64,000 nt of DNA from Lentisphaera profundi (GCF_028728065.1 NZ_CP117811.1:1798001-1862000); one strand, 5' to 3'. Shown: positions 29,170 to 38,662, counted from the first letter of the stretch. Program-made: numbers and translations. The notes: a model not told the origin generated them from the letters alone.

Positions 29170-29536
29170 GTCTAAATACCTTATATATATAATACACTTT
29201 TTAAGTCTCCTATTTTATCTCGCCTTATTACATACTCAATTCAAGTAGCCATCTTTTTACAAACTAAAAGTCTCAACAAGGCTAATAGCTTCAATAATGA
29301 TGCCAAAAACTAAGTAAGCCAAAAAGCTACTTATTTTGTTACTTATATAATTAGATTACATTTTTGTAATTAATTGTTTTATATATTCTATTTTATGTTG
29401 TTTTTGTTAAGTAATGACTTTTTCCAGCTAAAAAGAACTTGGAAAAGTTTTTCCCCTTGCTACACTTAAGACATAAATCGAAATAATAATAAAGTTATTT
29501 ACATAAACGTAATAACGGAAAACGCAGGTAAGAAAA
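29170..29536. promoter_or_regulatory. Divergent regulatory region between ilvD and the nitrate operon
   Basis: A 367-bp AT-rich gap with two visible structures. ATTACATTTTTGTAAT at 29355-29370 is a perfect 6+6 inverted repeat with a 4-base spacer and is a candidate protein-binding site. At 29417-29454 three short blocks (TTTTTCC, GGAAAA, TTTTCC) allow two mutually exclusive hairpins. No leader peptide or FNR-type TTGAT-N4-ATCAA box was found. Promoters for both neighbouring operons must lie here. Confidence 0.45.
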
Positions 29537-32047
29537 ATGAAAGAACAAATTGTTGTTATTGGAAATGGCATGGTCGGTTACAAATTCTGTGAACGACTCC
29601 TCGAGAAAGATACACAGAACAAATTCCAAATCACAAGTTTCTGTGAAGAACCACGTCCGGCTTACGATAGAGTTCACCTCTCGTCATACTTTGATGGAAA
29701 AACTGCTGACGATCTCTTAATGGCAAAAATCGAATGGTATGAAGATAACGGCATCACTCTCCACCTTGGCGACAAAGCCACAATCATTGACCGCAAAGCT
29801 AAACTCGTTACTTCTTCAAAAGGAATCACTATTCCTTACGACAAACTCATTCTCGCTACTGGCTCAGATGCTTTCGTCCCTCCAGTACCTGGAATTGATA
29901 AAGAAGGTGTCTTTGTCTATAGAACCATCGAAGACTTAGATAAAATGCTCGCATACTCAAAAAATGTTGATCACTGTGTGGTAATCGGCGGCGGCCTACT
30001 AGGTCTCGAAGCAGCGAAGGCGGCTCAAGACATGGGACTCACTACTGAAGTCGTAGAGTTTGCTCCACGACTCATGCCTAGACAAGTCGATGATGAAGGT
30101 GGCGAAATGCTCAAAAATCTTATCGAAGATATCGGCATCAAAGTCAACCTTAACAAAGCGACTTCAAACATTGCTGGCGAAGGCAAAGTTACAGGCATGG
30201 AATTTGCCGACGACACCAGCCTTACAACTGACATGATTATCGTTTCTGCAGGCATTAGACCTCGCGATGAAATCGCTCGTGAAGCTGGTTTAACTTTAGG
30301 TCCACGCGGCGGCATTCTTGTCAATGACAACTTAAAAACATCCGATGAAAATATCTACGCCATTGGTGAATGCGCACTCTATAATAATATGATTTACGGT
30401 TTAGTGGCTCCTGGCTACACAATGGCTGATGCTGTTGCCGAACAACTTGTTGGTCGCGACGCAGAATTCAAAGGCGCTGATATGTCCACTAAACTCAAAC
30501 TCCTTGGTACTGACGTAGCAAGCTTTGGCGATATCGAACCTAAAGATAGTAGTGTTAAACACCTGAGATTTAATAATCCGCATTCAGGCGTTTACAAAAA
30601 AATCGTCGTTTCAGCTGATGGTGAAAAACTTCTTGGTGGCGTACTTGTAGGTGATGCCGATGAATATGGCACACTTTTACAAATCTATCAAAACGGCATG
30701 AAACTTCCAGAAGATCCCATGACTCTAATCTTACCTGCAAATGATGACGCCCAAAGTGGCATTGGTATTGGCGACCTCCCTGATACTGCTCAAATTTGTT
30801 CTTGTGAAAATGTCACAAAAGGTGATATTTGCAGTGCTATCGAAAATGGTGCTTGCAGTATTGGTGATCTCAAATCTTGCACAAAAGCAGGTACTGGATG
30901 CGGTGGATGTATGCCCCTACTTACAGACCTCTACAAACATCAAATGGCTGAATCTGGTGTTGAAGTCTCTAATGCTCTTTGTGAACACTTTGATATGTCT
31001 CGCTCTGAAATGTACGACCTCGTTCGCAAAACAGGCATTGATAACTTTGCAACACTCTTAGCTAAACATGGCAAAGGTCTAGGTTGCGAAGTCTGCAAAC
31101 CTACGGCAGGATCAATTTTTTCCACCGTTTTTAATCGCCCTATCCTTGAACATGCTCCTCTTCAAGATACCAACGATATCTATCTCGCCAATATCCAAAA
31201 AGATGGTACATACTCAGTCATACCTCGTATACCTGGCGGAGAAATCACCCCAGATAAACTTATCGTTATCGGACAAGTTGCGAAAGATTTTAATCTTTAC
31301 ACAAAAATCACCGGTGGCCAACGTGTTGACCTCCTAGGTGCACGCCTCAATGATCTCCCTAAAATCTGGCAGATACTCGTCGACGCAGGCTTTGAATCTG
31401 GCCATGCTTACGGTAAATCATTGAGAACAGTCAAATCATGTGTTGGTGAAAGCTGGTGTCGTTATGGCGTCGGTGATTCAACGGCACTTGCTATCCTAAT
31501 TGAAGAACGTTACCGCGGCTTGCGCTCACCGCACAAATTAAAGTCTGCCGTTTCTGGCTGTACACGTGAATGTGCCGAAGCTCAAAGCAAGGACTTTGGT
31601 ATTATTGCTACTGAAAAAGGTTGGAATCTCTACGTTTGTGGGAATGGTGGAATGAAACCACGCCATGCCGATTTATTAGCTTCTGATCTCGATCAAGAAA
31701 CTTTAATCAAATACATCGATCGCTTCCTCATGTATTACATCAAAACTGCTGAGCGTCTCGAACGTACATCAACTTGGATGACCAAACTTGATGGCGGCTT
31801 AGAATTCCTAAAAGATATTGTCATCAATGACTCATTGGGAATTAATGAGGAACTCGAAGCTCAAATGCAACACGTCGTCAATACATACGAGTGTGAATGG
31901 AAAAACGCGATCAACGATCCCGAAAAGATCAAGCGTTTTACTCACTTCAATAATTCACAAGCACAAGATGAAACAGTTCAATTCGTACTCGAACGCGATC
32001 AAATTCGCCCCGCAAACGAAGAAGAAAAACTCAGCGTAACAATTTAA
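29537..32047 (+). CDS. nirB: Assimilatory nitrite reductase [NAD(P)H], large subunit
   Basis: Reduces nitrite to ammonium in the cytoplasm. The 836-aa protein shows, in order, an FAD/NAD(P)H reductase (about residues 1-400; GNGMVGYKF at the N terminus, VIGGGLLGLEAA near 152), a BFD-type [2Fe-2S] domain (CSCENV... GCGGC, about 422-460), a second BFD-like pair (GCEVCKP, near 520), a ferredoxin-like half domain and the siroheme/[4Fe-4S] domain with C-x5-C (CVGESWC, about 634) and C-x3-C (CTREC, about 674). It heads the operon nirB-nirD-nitrate reductase-rubredoxin protein. Confidence 0.97.
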   Translation: MKEQIVVIGNGMVGYKFCERLLEKDTQNKFQITSFCEEPRPAYDRVHLSSYFDGKTADDLLMAKIEWYEDNGITLHLGDKATIIDRKAKLVTSSKGITIPYDKLILATGSDAFVPPVPGIDKEGVFVYRTIEDLDKMLAYSKNVDHCVVIGGGLLGLEAAKAAQDMGLTTEVVEFAPRLMPRQVDDEGGEMLKNLIEDIGIKVNLNKATSNIAGEGKVTGMEFADDTSLTTDMIIVSAGIRPRDEIAREAGLTLGPRGGILVNDNLKTSDENIYAIGECALYNNMIYGLVAPGYTMADAVAEQLVGRDAEFKGADMSTKLKLLGTDVASFGDIEPKDSSVKHLRFNNPHSGVYKKIVVSADGEKLLGGVLVGDADEYGTLLQIYQNGMKLPEDPMTLILPANDDAQSGIGIGDLPDTAQICSCENVTKGDICSAIENGACSIGDLKSCTKAGTGCGGCMPLLTDLYKHQMAESGVEVSNALCEHFDMSRSEMYDLVRKTGIDNFATLLAKHGKGLGCEVCKPTAGSIFSTVFNRPILEHAPLQDTNDIYLANIQKDGTYSVIPRIPGGEITPDKLIVIGQVAKDFNLYTKITGGQRVDLLGARLNDLPKIWQILVDAGFESGHAYGKSLRTVKSCVGESWCRYGVGDSTALAILIEERYRGLRSPHKLKSAVSGCTRECAEAQSKDFGIIATEKGWNLYVCGNGGMKPRHADLLASDLDQETLIKYIDRFLMYYIKTAERLERTSTWMTKLDGGLEFLKDIVINDSLGINEELEAQMQHVVNTYECEWKNAINDPEKIKRFTHFNNSQAQDETVQFVLERDQIRPANEEEKLSVTI

Positions 32048-32057
32048 GGAATATATT

Positions 32058-32390
32058 ATGTACACTCAATGGCACGCAGTAGGTAAAAAAACAGATTTCC
32101 CCCAAGATTTAGGAACATGTGTTAAAGTTAATGATAAACAAATTGCTATCTATCATCTTACAGATGGGAACTGGTACGCAGTACAAAATTTATGTCCTCA
32201 TCAAAAACGTATGGTGCTTTCCAGAGGTTTAGTTGGTGGAGACCTTGAAAAACCAAGCGTTATCTGTCCTTTGCATAAACGTTCTTTCAGTTTAAAAGAC
32301 GGCCAACTCCTCAGTGAGAGTAAGGACTGCGATAATATCAAAACTTACCCCGTCAAACTCGAAAACGACTTGATCCTTATAGAAGTTTAA
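32058..32390 (+). CDS. nirD: Nitrite reductase small subunit, Rieske-type
   Basis: A 110-aa Rieske-fold subunit. Unlike E. coli NirD, it keeps a full set of possible [2Fe-2S] ligands: CPH near residue 46 and CPLH near residue 74, the C-x-H...C-x2-H pattern. It could therefore carry electrons, not just provide structure. It begins 10 bp after nirB behind a GGAATATATT leader. Confidence 0.93.
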   Translation: MYTQWHAVGKKTDFPQDLGTCVKVNDKQIAIYHLTDGNWYAVQNLCPHQKRMVLSRGLVGGDLEKPSVICPLHKRSFSLKDGQLLSESKDCDNIKTYPVKLENDLILIEV

Positions 32391-32424
32391 ATCTTAACGG
32401 CGAACTACGCCCAAAGAGAACATT

Positions 32425-35400
32425 ATGAAAAACTGTAAAACAACCTGCTCTTATTGCGGTGTTGGATGTGGTATTTCTTTAAGCAAAGACAAAGACGATT
32501 TTCTCGAATTAGAAGGTAATGAGCAATACCCCGTAAATGAGGGGATGCTCTGCTCCAAGGGCATGAACCTTCATAACGTAGTCATGGACAAAAGTGATCG
32601 TTTGCTAGAACCACAAATGCGTTCTGCCAAACATCACCAGCTCCAAAATGTCTCTTGGGACACGGCTATGACACGTGCCGCCGCCGTCTTTAAATCTATC
32701 ATAAAGAAATACGGCCCTGATTCCGTCGGCCTCTATGTTTCAGGTCAACTACTAACCGAAGAATACTACTTAGCGAATAAACTCACTAAAGGGTTTTTAG
32801 GGACTAATAACATCGATACCAACTCACGCCTCTGCATGAGCTCTGCTGTTGTGGGCTATAAAAAAACTATTGGTGACGATACCCCTCCTATTTCTTATGA
32901 AGACATAGAACATAGCGATTGTTTTTTTATTGCCGGAGCTAACCCTGCATGGTGTCACCCTATCTTATTTCGTCGTATTGAAAAAAGAAAAGAGCAATTC
33001 CCCGATACAAAAATAATCGTCGTTGACCCACGCAAAACCCAAAGTGCTGAAATGGCGGATCTTCACCTACCCCTTATCCCCGGCACAGATGTCTATCTTT
33101 TTAATGCTATCGCAAAACTCCTCGTTCAATATGGTGCGGTAGATTATAACTTCCTCGAATTACACTGTAATGGTGGACATCAACTACTCGAATTTCTTAA
33201 AGACCTAGACTTAAATGAAACTGCACAAGCCTGTGGCCTTGAGCTTTCACTCATAGAGCAAGCCGCCCGACTCATTGCAGACTCAAAAACATTGCTCTCT
33301 ATGTGGACTATGGGTCTTAACCAAAGCTCCATAGGCACCAATAAAAATCTAGCTCTAATTAACCTCAATTTACTAACAGGTCGCATTGGCAAAGCCGGGA
33401 GTGGACCATTTTCACTCACAGGCCAACCCAATGCAATGGGAGGTCGCGAAGTTGGCGGCCTTTCCAACCTCTTAGCTGCCCATCACGACCTCGACAACCC
33501 TGCTCATTGTAATAAAGTCGCCAATTACTGGGGTTGCGGGTCGGTTCAATCTAAGCCAGGTTTAAGCGCCACGGAAATGATTGACGCTCTTGACGACGGT
33601 CGCCTCAAGGCCATCTGGATCATTTGCACCAATCCCGCCGTGAGCTTACCCAACCTCGAAAAAGTCGAGCGTGCTTATAAAAAAGCTAAATTTGTCATGG
33701 TCTCTGATATTTCCTCGAAGTCAGATACCCTAAAGTTTGCCGATATGATTTTACCTGCCGCTGGCTGGGCTGAAAAAGAAGGCACTATGACCAACTCTGA
33801 ACGCAGAGTCTCGCACCTTCCCAAAATCATTGATCCCCCAGGAAATGCACGTCCAGACGTAGATATACTCAAACACTTCGCACAGAAAATGGGCTGGGAA
33901 GATGCCTTCACCTATCCCAACGAAGAAGCTATTTTCGATGAACATAAAGAACTCACTCGCGGAACTAATATTGATATCTGTGGCATTACTTATGATCGTT
34001 TAAAAAAGAAGTCAATTCAGTGGCCCTGCCCTAGTGAAGATCACCCTGGAACAAAACGCTTATTTGAAGACTTTAAATTTTTCACTCCTGACAAAAAAGC
34101 GAAGGTTCACGTCGTCGAACCTGAGCATAAATCTGAAAAAACTTGCGGTGATTATCCTTTGATTTTAACCACCGGTCGTATCCGCGATCAGTGGCACACC
34201 ATGACCCGCACGGGAAAAGTTCAACGCCTCAATCAGCATACACCTGCTCCTAAACTCGAAATTCACCCCGATGACGCGGCTAAACTCAAAATCCTAGATG
34301 GCGAGAATGTAGAAATCACTAGCCGTAGATCCTCGGTTATCGTCGCTAGTCAAGTCTCCACGGCTATCCGTCCCGGTACAGTATTTTTACCCATGCATTG
34401 GGGCTATATAAATAAGTCTAATAAAGCCCGTGCTAATAACTTAACTTCAGATATAATTGACCCTATTTCTAAAGAGCCCGATTTTAAATTTAGTGCTGTA
34501 AAAGTCCAGGCTTTAAGCAAGAAAAAAAGAAAGATTGTACTTGTAGGTGCTGGTGCTGCCGCACTTGAGTTCATCCATTCCTATCGCAAAGTTAATGAAG
34601 ACGACGAAATCCATGTTTTTGGACGTGAACCTCACCTCTTCTATAACCGCGTCCTCTTACCTGACTACATTAATAATGAAAAAAGTTGGGAGGCTATTTT
34701 ACTTTCTGAAGCACAAGAGTTAACCAAACTTAAAGTCAATTACCATCAGGGCAATGCCATAGAAAAAGTATCTCCTGAATCAAAAAAAATTACTGATGCC
34801 AAAGGCGAAACCCATTCTTACGATACGCTGATACTTGCCACGGGTAGCCGCCCGACGCAAACCATGAAAACACCCAAAAATATGCAAGGTTTCTTTGGTC
34901 TGCGTACACGTCGTGATGCTGACCTTATTAAATCCTACCTAAAAGATGGCGGCAAGGCTGTCATTATTGGTGGCGGTTTATTAGGTTTAGAACTCGCGGG
35001 TTCACTCGCCTCACTAGGAATTGAAGTCACCATTATTCAACGCTCATCACGCCTCATGCGCGGCCAGCTAGATGACATGGGAAGTGATATCCTGCACGAT
35101 GAAATCACAAGAAGAAATATTGAGATTATTTACAATGATGAAGTCAGTAAATTTGAGGGCGACACACATCTCAAAGCTATTGAATTAAAATCAGGCAAAA
35201 AATTAGACTGTGATGCCCTCTTTTTTGCTGCGGGAATTAAACCCAACTCAGAACTTGGCCAAGACGCGGGCTTGAAATGCGACCGTGGTATAATCGTCAA
35301 TGATCAATTACTCAGCTCTGACCCTAATATCTTTGCCATGGGCGAAATTGCTCAACATCGAAACAAAACTTATGGTACAACTCCCTCAGCCCAAGATCAA

Positions 35401-35931
35401 GCACGTGTTGTCTCCGCTTACCTCAATGGCGATCGCTGGGCCACCTACAAAGGTTCATTGAGCTTTAACATCCTCAAGTTAAAAGACCTTCAACTCGCCT
35501 CTTTGGGGCAAGTCCGCAAACCTGAAGGGCCTGAATACGATGAAATCACCCTCATTGATCGTCGCAAAAATTACTACAAAAAATGCATCCTCCGCAATGA
35601 TGTCCTTATTGGTGCTATCCTCATTGGCGACAAATCTGAATTCAATCATTTCAAAGATCTCATTGAGCAAAAAATTGAACTTGCGGACCAACGTCTTCCT
35701 TTACTGAAAGGAAGTGCTGAACCCACAGAAGCTCCCATTGGAGAAATCATTTGCTCTTGTAATAATGTAGGCGTCGGAAATATCGAAAATATTATTGGTG
35801 AAGGCTGCTGTGATTTTGAACAAATATGTACGAAATCTGGTGCTGGTACTGGTTGTGGATCCTGTCGTCCTGAAGTCAAAAGGATACTCATGAAAAGTAT
35901 TGCTACACAAGCCGAAGAGGTAAAATCATGA
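32425..35931 (+). CDS. Assimilatory nitrate reductase fused to an NAD(P)H-type flavin reductase and a [2Fe-2S] domain
   Basis: A 1168-aa fusion. Residues 1-690 are a molybdopterin nitrate reductase of the NasA/NarB type with an N-terminal [4Fe-4S] site (C8, C11, C15, C43) and the MGLNQSSIGTNKNL and GGREVGGLSNLL segments. Residues about 700-1085 form a pyridine-nucleotide disulfide oxidoreductase (VLVGAGAAALEF near 702; VIIGGGLLGLELAGSL near 850) related to the NasB/NasC electron-transfer subunit and to the N-terminal part of NirB. Residues about 1107-1160 are a BFD-type domain (CSCNNV...GCGSC). One chain would pass electrons from NAD(P)H to nitrate. The last bases overlap the next gene (ATGA). 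Confidence 0.93.
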   Translation: MKNCKTTCSYCGVGCGISLSKDKDDFLELEGNEQYPVNEGMLCSKGMNLHNVVMDKSDRLLEPQMRSAKHHQLQNVSWDTAMTRAAAVFKSIIKKYGPDSVGLYVSGQLLTEEYYLANKLTKGFLGTNNIDTNSRLCMSSAVVGYKKTIGDDTPPISYEDIEHSDCFFIAGANPAWCHPILFRRIEKRKEQFPDTKIIVVDPRKTQSAEMADLHLPLIPGTDVYLFNAIAKLLVQYGAVDYNFLELHCNGGHQLLEFLKDLDLNETAQACGLELSLIEQAARLIADSKTLLSMWTMGLNQSSIGTNKNLALINLNLLTGRIGKAGSGPFSLTGQPNAMGGREVGGLSNLLAAHHDLDNPAHCNKVANYWGCGSVQSKPGLSATEMIDALDDGRLKAIWIICTNPAVSLPNLEKVERAYKKAKFVMVSDISSKSDTLKFADMILPAAGWAEKEGTMTNSERRVSHLPKIIDPPGNARPDVDILKHFAQKMGWEDAFTYPNEEAIFDEHKELTRGTNIDICGITYDRLKKKSIQWPCPSEDHPGTKRLFEDFKFFTPDKKAKVHVVEPEHKSEKTCGDYPLILTTGRIRDQWHTMTRTGKVQRLNQHTPAPKLEIHPDDAAKLKILDGENVEITSRRSSVIVASQVSTAIRPGTVFLPMHWGYINKSNKARANNLTSDIIDPISKEPDFKFSAVKVQALSKKKRKIVLVGAGAAALEFIHSYRKVNEDDEIHVFGREPHLFYNRVLLPDYINNEKSWEAILLSEAQELTKLKVNYHQGNAIEKVSPESKKITDAKGETHSYDTLILATGSRPTQTMKTPKNMQGFFGLRTRRDADLIKSYLKDGGKAVIIGGGLLGLELAGSLASLGIEVTIIQRSSRLMRGQLDDMGSDILHDEITRRNIEIIYNDEVSKFEGDTHLKAIELKSGKKLDCDALFFAAGIKPNSELGQDAGLKCDRGIIVNDQLLSSDPNIFAMGEIAQHRNKTYGTTPSAQDQARVVSAYLNGDRWATYKGSLSFNILKLKDLQLASLGQVRKPEGPEYDEITLIDRRKNYYKKCILRNDVLIGAILIGDKSEFNHFKDLIEQKIELADQRLPLLKGSAEPTEAPIGEIICSCNNVGVGNIENIIGEGCCDFEQICTKSGAGTGCGSCRPEVKRILMKSIATQAEEVKS

Positions 35932-37304
35932 ACATGAAAAATCTTTTGACTATCAATGCTCCTGGAGGAATGCTCACTCCAAATGATTTACTTAAACTTG
36001 TAGAACCCGAGGCCATTGATGGCTTCATTTTAGGTAGGCGTCAAAATATCCTTATCAATTATCCTGGTAGACCCACAGACCTATCCCGACGAGTCAACAT
36101 AGACAAGGTCCCTCTAACTCATCCCAATATTATTTGTTCACATGCCTCTGGCGGCATTGATCTAGAAAAAAATGACTGGGCCTATATTAACGAAGATTAT
36201 CAAACAATCTTTGATGCCTTCCGATTCGAACCCACTATCTCAGTCAGCATCTGCAGTTTTCAACAGAGTATATTCCCACTCTTCTCGAGTAAATTAAATT
36301 TCATTTCATCCAAAATTGAAGGTCTTTGGCATTTAGTTATCATGCTTAATCAAGAACGCGTTTTATTAGCCCATCTATTTAAAACTGATCAAGTTGCGCT
36401 TGCGGTAAAAACAGCTCAGGACTTTGTAGATAAAGATCAGTTCATCACCTCGCATCACCTCGCTGAACTCATAGAATCTACTCTCCACCTAAGTGAAAAT
36501 AAAAGCTCCGACCTCATCCTTCCTCCTTTACTTAATCGTGATTTCGAAGGCTTCACGCCCATGAAAAATGGACGTCTCGCACTCAATATTTTTTCCAATC
36601 ATAAATCATGGAAGAAAGAGTTTATCCAAGACTTTGCGAAGCTCGCACAATCACAGGATTTAAATAGACTTTATGTCACTGCGGGTCGCTCATTACTCAT
36701 GAAGCATATCAGTAAAAAGGATCTCCACACTTGGGAAGCACTGCTCGGGCGTCACAACATCAGTATTCGTCATTCTGAACAGGACCTTGCTTGGATTGTT
36801 CCATCACATAAACCCCACGCAATTAAACTCAAAGAACAAGTCATACATGAGTTAAACCGTGAAGGCTTTGCGTGTCATGGACTCAACATTGCCATTGACC
36901 CCCGAGATTCCGATTGTGGTGCACCCATTATTATCTATACCTCAAAAAACTTCATGAGCCTTTCCTGTAAAGTCATCTATAAGCCCAATTTTGATTATCG
37001 TTATTCAGGTTTTAAAATAGCAGGAAAAAACCTCAACTTTGATGATTTAATCAAATGTTTACGTTCACTTCAGCAAGAATTCCATACTCGAAAAATCAAT
37101 TCTGAAGGTGTACTTATTAAGGCTATCAGTTTAGAAGATTCTAAACCTGAGCATTATCAATGCCCCGACTGCTTAAGTGAATATCACAAAACTAGCGGTG
37201 ATCCAGAAAAAAATATTATGCCTGATACTGATTTCAGTGATCTCCCAAAATCTTGGACTTGTCCTTTATGCGAGTGCCCTAAAACAAAGTTTCTACCCAT
37301 TTAA
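35928..37304 (+). CDS. Rubredoxin-tailed protein of the nitrate operon with a sulfite/nitrite-reductase-like N-terminal part
   Basis: A 458-aa protein. The last 49 residues are a complete rubredoxin: CPDC near 412, GDPEKNIMPDTDFSDLP, then CPLC and a KTKF ending, so an Fe(Cys)4 site is predicted. The N-terminal 70 residues (PGGMLTPNDLLKLV, then GRRQNILIN) and a second block around residues 220-330 recall the ferredoxin-like half domains of siroheme nitrite/sulfite reductases, but the siroheme Cys motifs are absent. It overlaps the fused nitrate reductase gene by 4 bp, so it is tied to nitrate assimilation, perhaps as electron carrier or assembly partner. The family assignment of the first 400 residues is tentative. 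Confidence 0.75.
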   Translation: MNMKNLLTINAPGGMLTPNDLLKLVEPEAIDGFILGRRQNILINYPGRPTDLSRRVNIDKVPLTHPNIICSHASGGIDLEKNDWAYINEDYQTIFDAFRFEPTISVSICSFQQSIFPLFSSKLNFISSKIEGLWHLVIMLNQERVLLAHLFKTDQVALAVKTAQDFVDKDQFITSHHLAELIESTLHLSENKSSDLILPPLLNRDFEGFTPMKNGRLALNIFSNHKSWKKEFIQDFAKLAQSQDLNRLYVTAGRSLLMKHISKKDLHTWEALLGRHNISIRHSEQDLAWIVPSHKPHAIKLKEQVIHELNREGFACHGLNIAIDPRDSDCGAPIIIYTSKNFMSLSCKVIYKPNFDYRYSGFKIAGKNLNFDDLIKCLRSLQQEFHTRKINSEGVLIKAISLEDSKPEHYQCPDCLSEYHKTSGDPEKNIMPDTDFSDLPKSWTCPLCECPKTKFLPI

Positions 37305-37316
37305 TCTCCCTTTTAG

Positions 37317-37378
37317 AAAAAAGTAAGTCTAAAAATATTGCTCTGCTGAAAAGAAGCCTCATATTAGACTAACTTTTT
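37317..37378 (+). terminator. Imperfect hairpin after the nitrate operon
   Basis: AAAAAAGTAAGTCTAA (37317-37332) pairs with TTAGACTAACTTTTT (37364-37378), with one internal mismatch and a 31-base loop. The 3' arm ends in five T, so it can terminate the nitrate operon. It also abuts the AGGAG of the next gene, so a regulatory role is possible. Confidence 0.6.
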
Positions 37379-37392
37379 AGGAGTAGGCAATA

Positions 37393-37995
37393 ATGAGTTC
37401 AGATTATAATACCCGACACACTTTAATCGCTAAGATCCGCAATCAGCATGATGATCGTTCATGGGAAGACTTCGTCTACTTTTATCGCCGCTATATCTAT
37501 GTCGTCATTGTAAAAATGGGCGTCTCCCATCAAGATGCCGAAGATTTGGTCCAAAGAGTCTTACTCGCCCTTTGGGAAAAGTTACCGAGCTTTGAATATG
37601 AACCCAATAAATGTAAATTCCGTACCTGGATGAATCAAATCACACGCAATACAGTAATTGCTTATTTTCGTAAACAAAAGCGCTACAAGAATGATTTAGA
37701 TCGTGCCGCTAGTATTCGCCTCAATGAAGAAGATCCTGAGGAAAATGAACCCGAGATCTACAACATGGCTGAACAAGAATGGAAACTTCACGTTTCCAAT
37801 TTAGCTTGGGAAAACGTAAAAGATGACTTCAAGGGTAAAGCCGCACAAGTCTTTTTACTTTTTAGTGAGGGCAAAGAAATCGAGACTATCTGTGAAGATC
37901 TCGATATAAAAAAGAACACGGCCTATGTTTTAAAAAACCGTGTTCAAGATAAACTCTACAAAGAAATCAGACGTCTCGATGACGAACTTAGTTAG
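37393..37995 (+). CDS. ECF-type RNA polymerase sigma factor
   Basis: A 200-aa sigma-70 family factor. Region 2 is clear at about residues 20-95 (HQDAEDLVQRVLLALWEKL, then FRTWMNQITRNTVIAYFRK), and region 4 lies in the last 50 residues (EGKEIETICEDLDIKKNTAYVLKNRV). It belongs to the PVC-type ECF group in which the linker carries an acidic stretch (NEEDPEENEPE). An AGGAG lies 8 bases before the ATG. No anti-sigma gene is adjacent; the convergent neighbour is a lipoprotein whose end overlaps by 8 bp. Confidence 0.87.
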   Translation: MSSDYNTRHTLIAKIRNQHDDRSWEDFVYFYRRYIYVVIVKMGVSHQDAEDLVQRVLLALWEKLPSFEYEPNKCKFRTWMNQITRNTVIAYFRKQKRYKNDLDRAASIRLNEEDPEENEPEIYNMAEQEWKLHVSNLAWENVKDDFKGKAAQVFLLFSEGKEIETICEDLDIKKNTAYVLKNRVQDKLYKEIRRLDDELS

Positions 37996-38662
37996 CTCTC
38001 ATTCCTGTATTTGCTAAACGCGCAAAAAACGTACACCATTCTTTACTCAAAGGCTTCACCTGGCTATAGCGCTGAAGCTTACCTGTCATTTCTGTCTTTG
38101 GGTGATTTTCAATACGACGATCACTAAACATCATTAACAGTTCTCCTGTCCCACCATTAAATACCTTACCTTCAATTGCCATGGATCCTCCTTTTACTGA
38201 ACCCATACTAGGTAAATATTTTTTGATAGGTACTAACTCGATAATTTGTACTTCCATTAAAAGCGTTTCATTATCGACAAAGGTATGAGGAACTAAACGC
38301 ACATCTTTCTGTGGATCATTCAAAAATGCTTGACGTATTTCGTAATCAAATATCTTAGCTGCTTCCACAGCAACCTTTCTATTATCTCCACTATCAAAAC
38401 CTGGAAAAATATCATTTTCTTGATAGCTCGTGGCATTCTTTTTATCCCACCAGCCTAAACGTCTCATATAAGTGACTCCAACAGGCTTAAAGGCAAACTT
38501 TGTGTAATTTCCTACATGCGCATTTGGAGCTTTCCACATCAATTGTAAATTCCTTCCTTCTTCCATCTTCCAAGGATCTTTCAAAAAGCTTGTTGGCGAA
38601 GCCGGTGAAGTCCCACACGAAGACAATAATACCGCTATCAATACCACTAAAATAATTTTCAT
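37988..38662 (-). CDS. DUF3313-like lipoprotein
   Basis: A 224-aa protein with a lipoprotein signal: hydrophobic residues 4-14 then LLSSC, cysteine at 16. The body matches the general layout of DUF3313 proteins (SFLKDPWKM near the start, WKAPNAHVGNYTKFAFKPVGV), outer-membrane lipoproteins of unknown function. Its end overlaps the sigma factor gene in tail-to-tail orientation. The anchoring membrane cannot be read with confidence. Confidence 0.7.
   Translation of the reverse strand: MKIILVVLIAVLLSSCGTSPASPTSFLKDPWKMEEGRNLQLMWKAPNAHVGNYTKFAFKPVGVTYMRRLGWWDKKNATSYQENDIFPGFDSGDNRKVAVEAAKIFDYEIRQAFLNDPQKDVRLVPHTFVDNETLLMEVQIIELVPIKKYLPSMGSVKGGSMAIEGKVFNGGTGELLMMFSDRRIENHPKTEMTGKLQRYSQVKPLSKEWCTFFARLANTGMRAN

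Noticed and set aside
29430-29462. Sigma-54 promoter in front of nirB (TTGG...TTGC)
   Set aside because: The distance between GG and GC is 16 bases instead of 10.
29170-29536. Leader peptide/attenuator for ilvD
   Set aside because: No short open frame rich in Ile, Val or Leu and no terminator pair on the minus strand were found.
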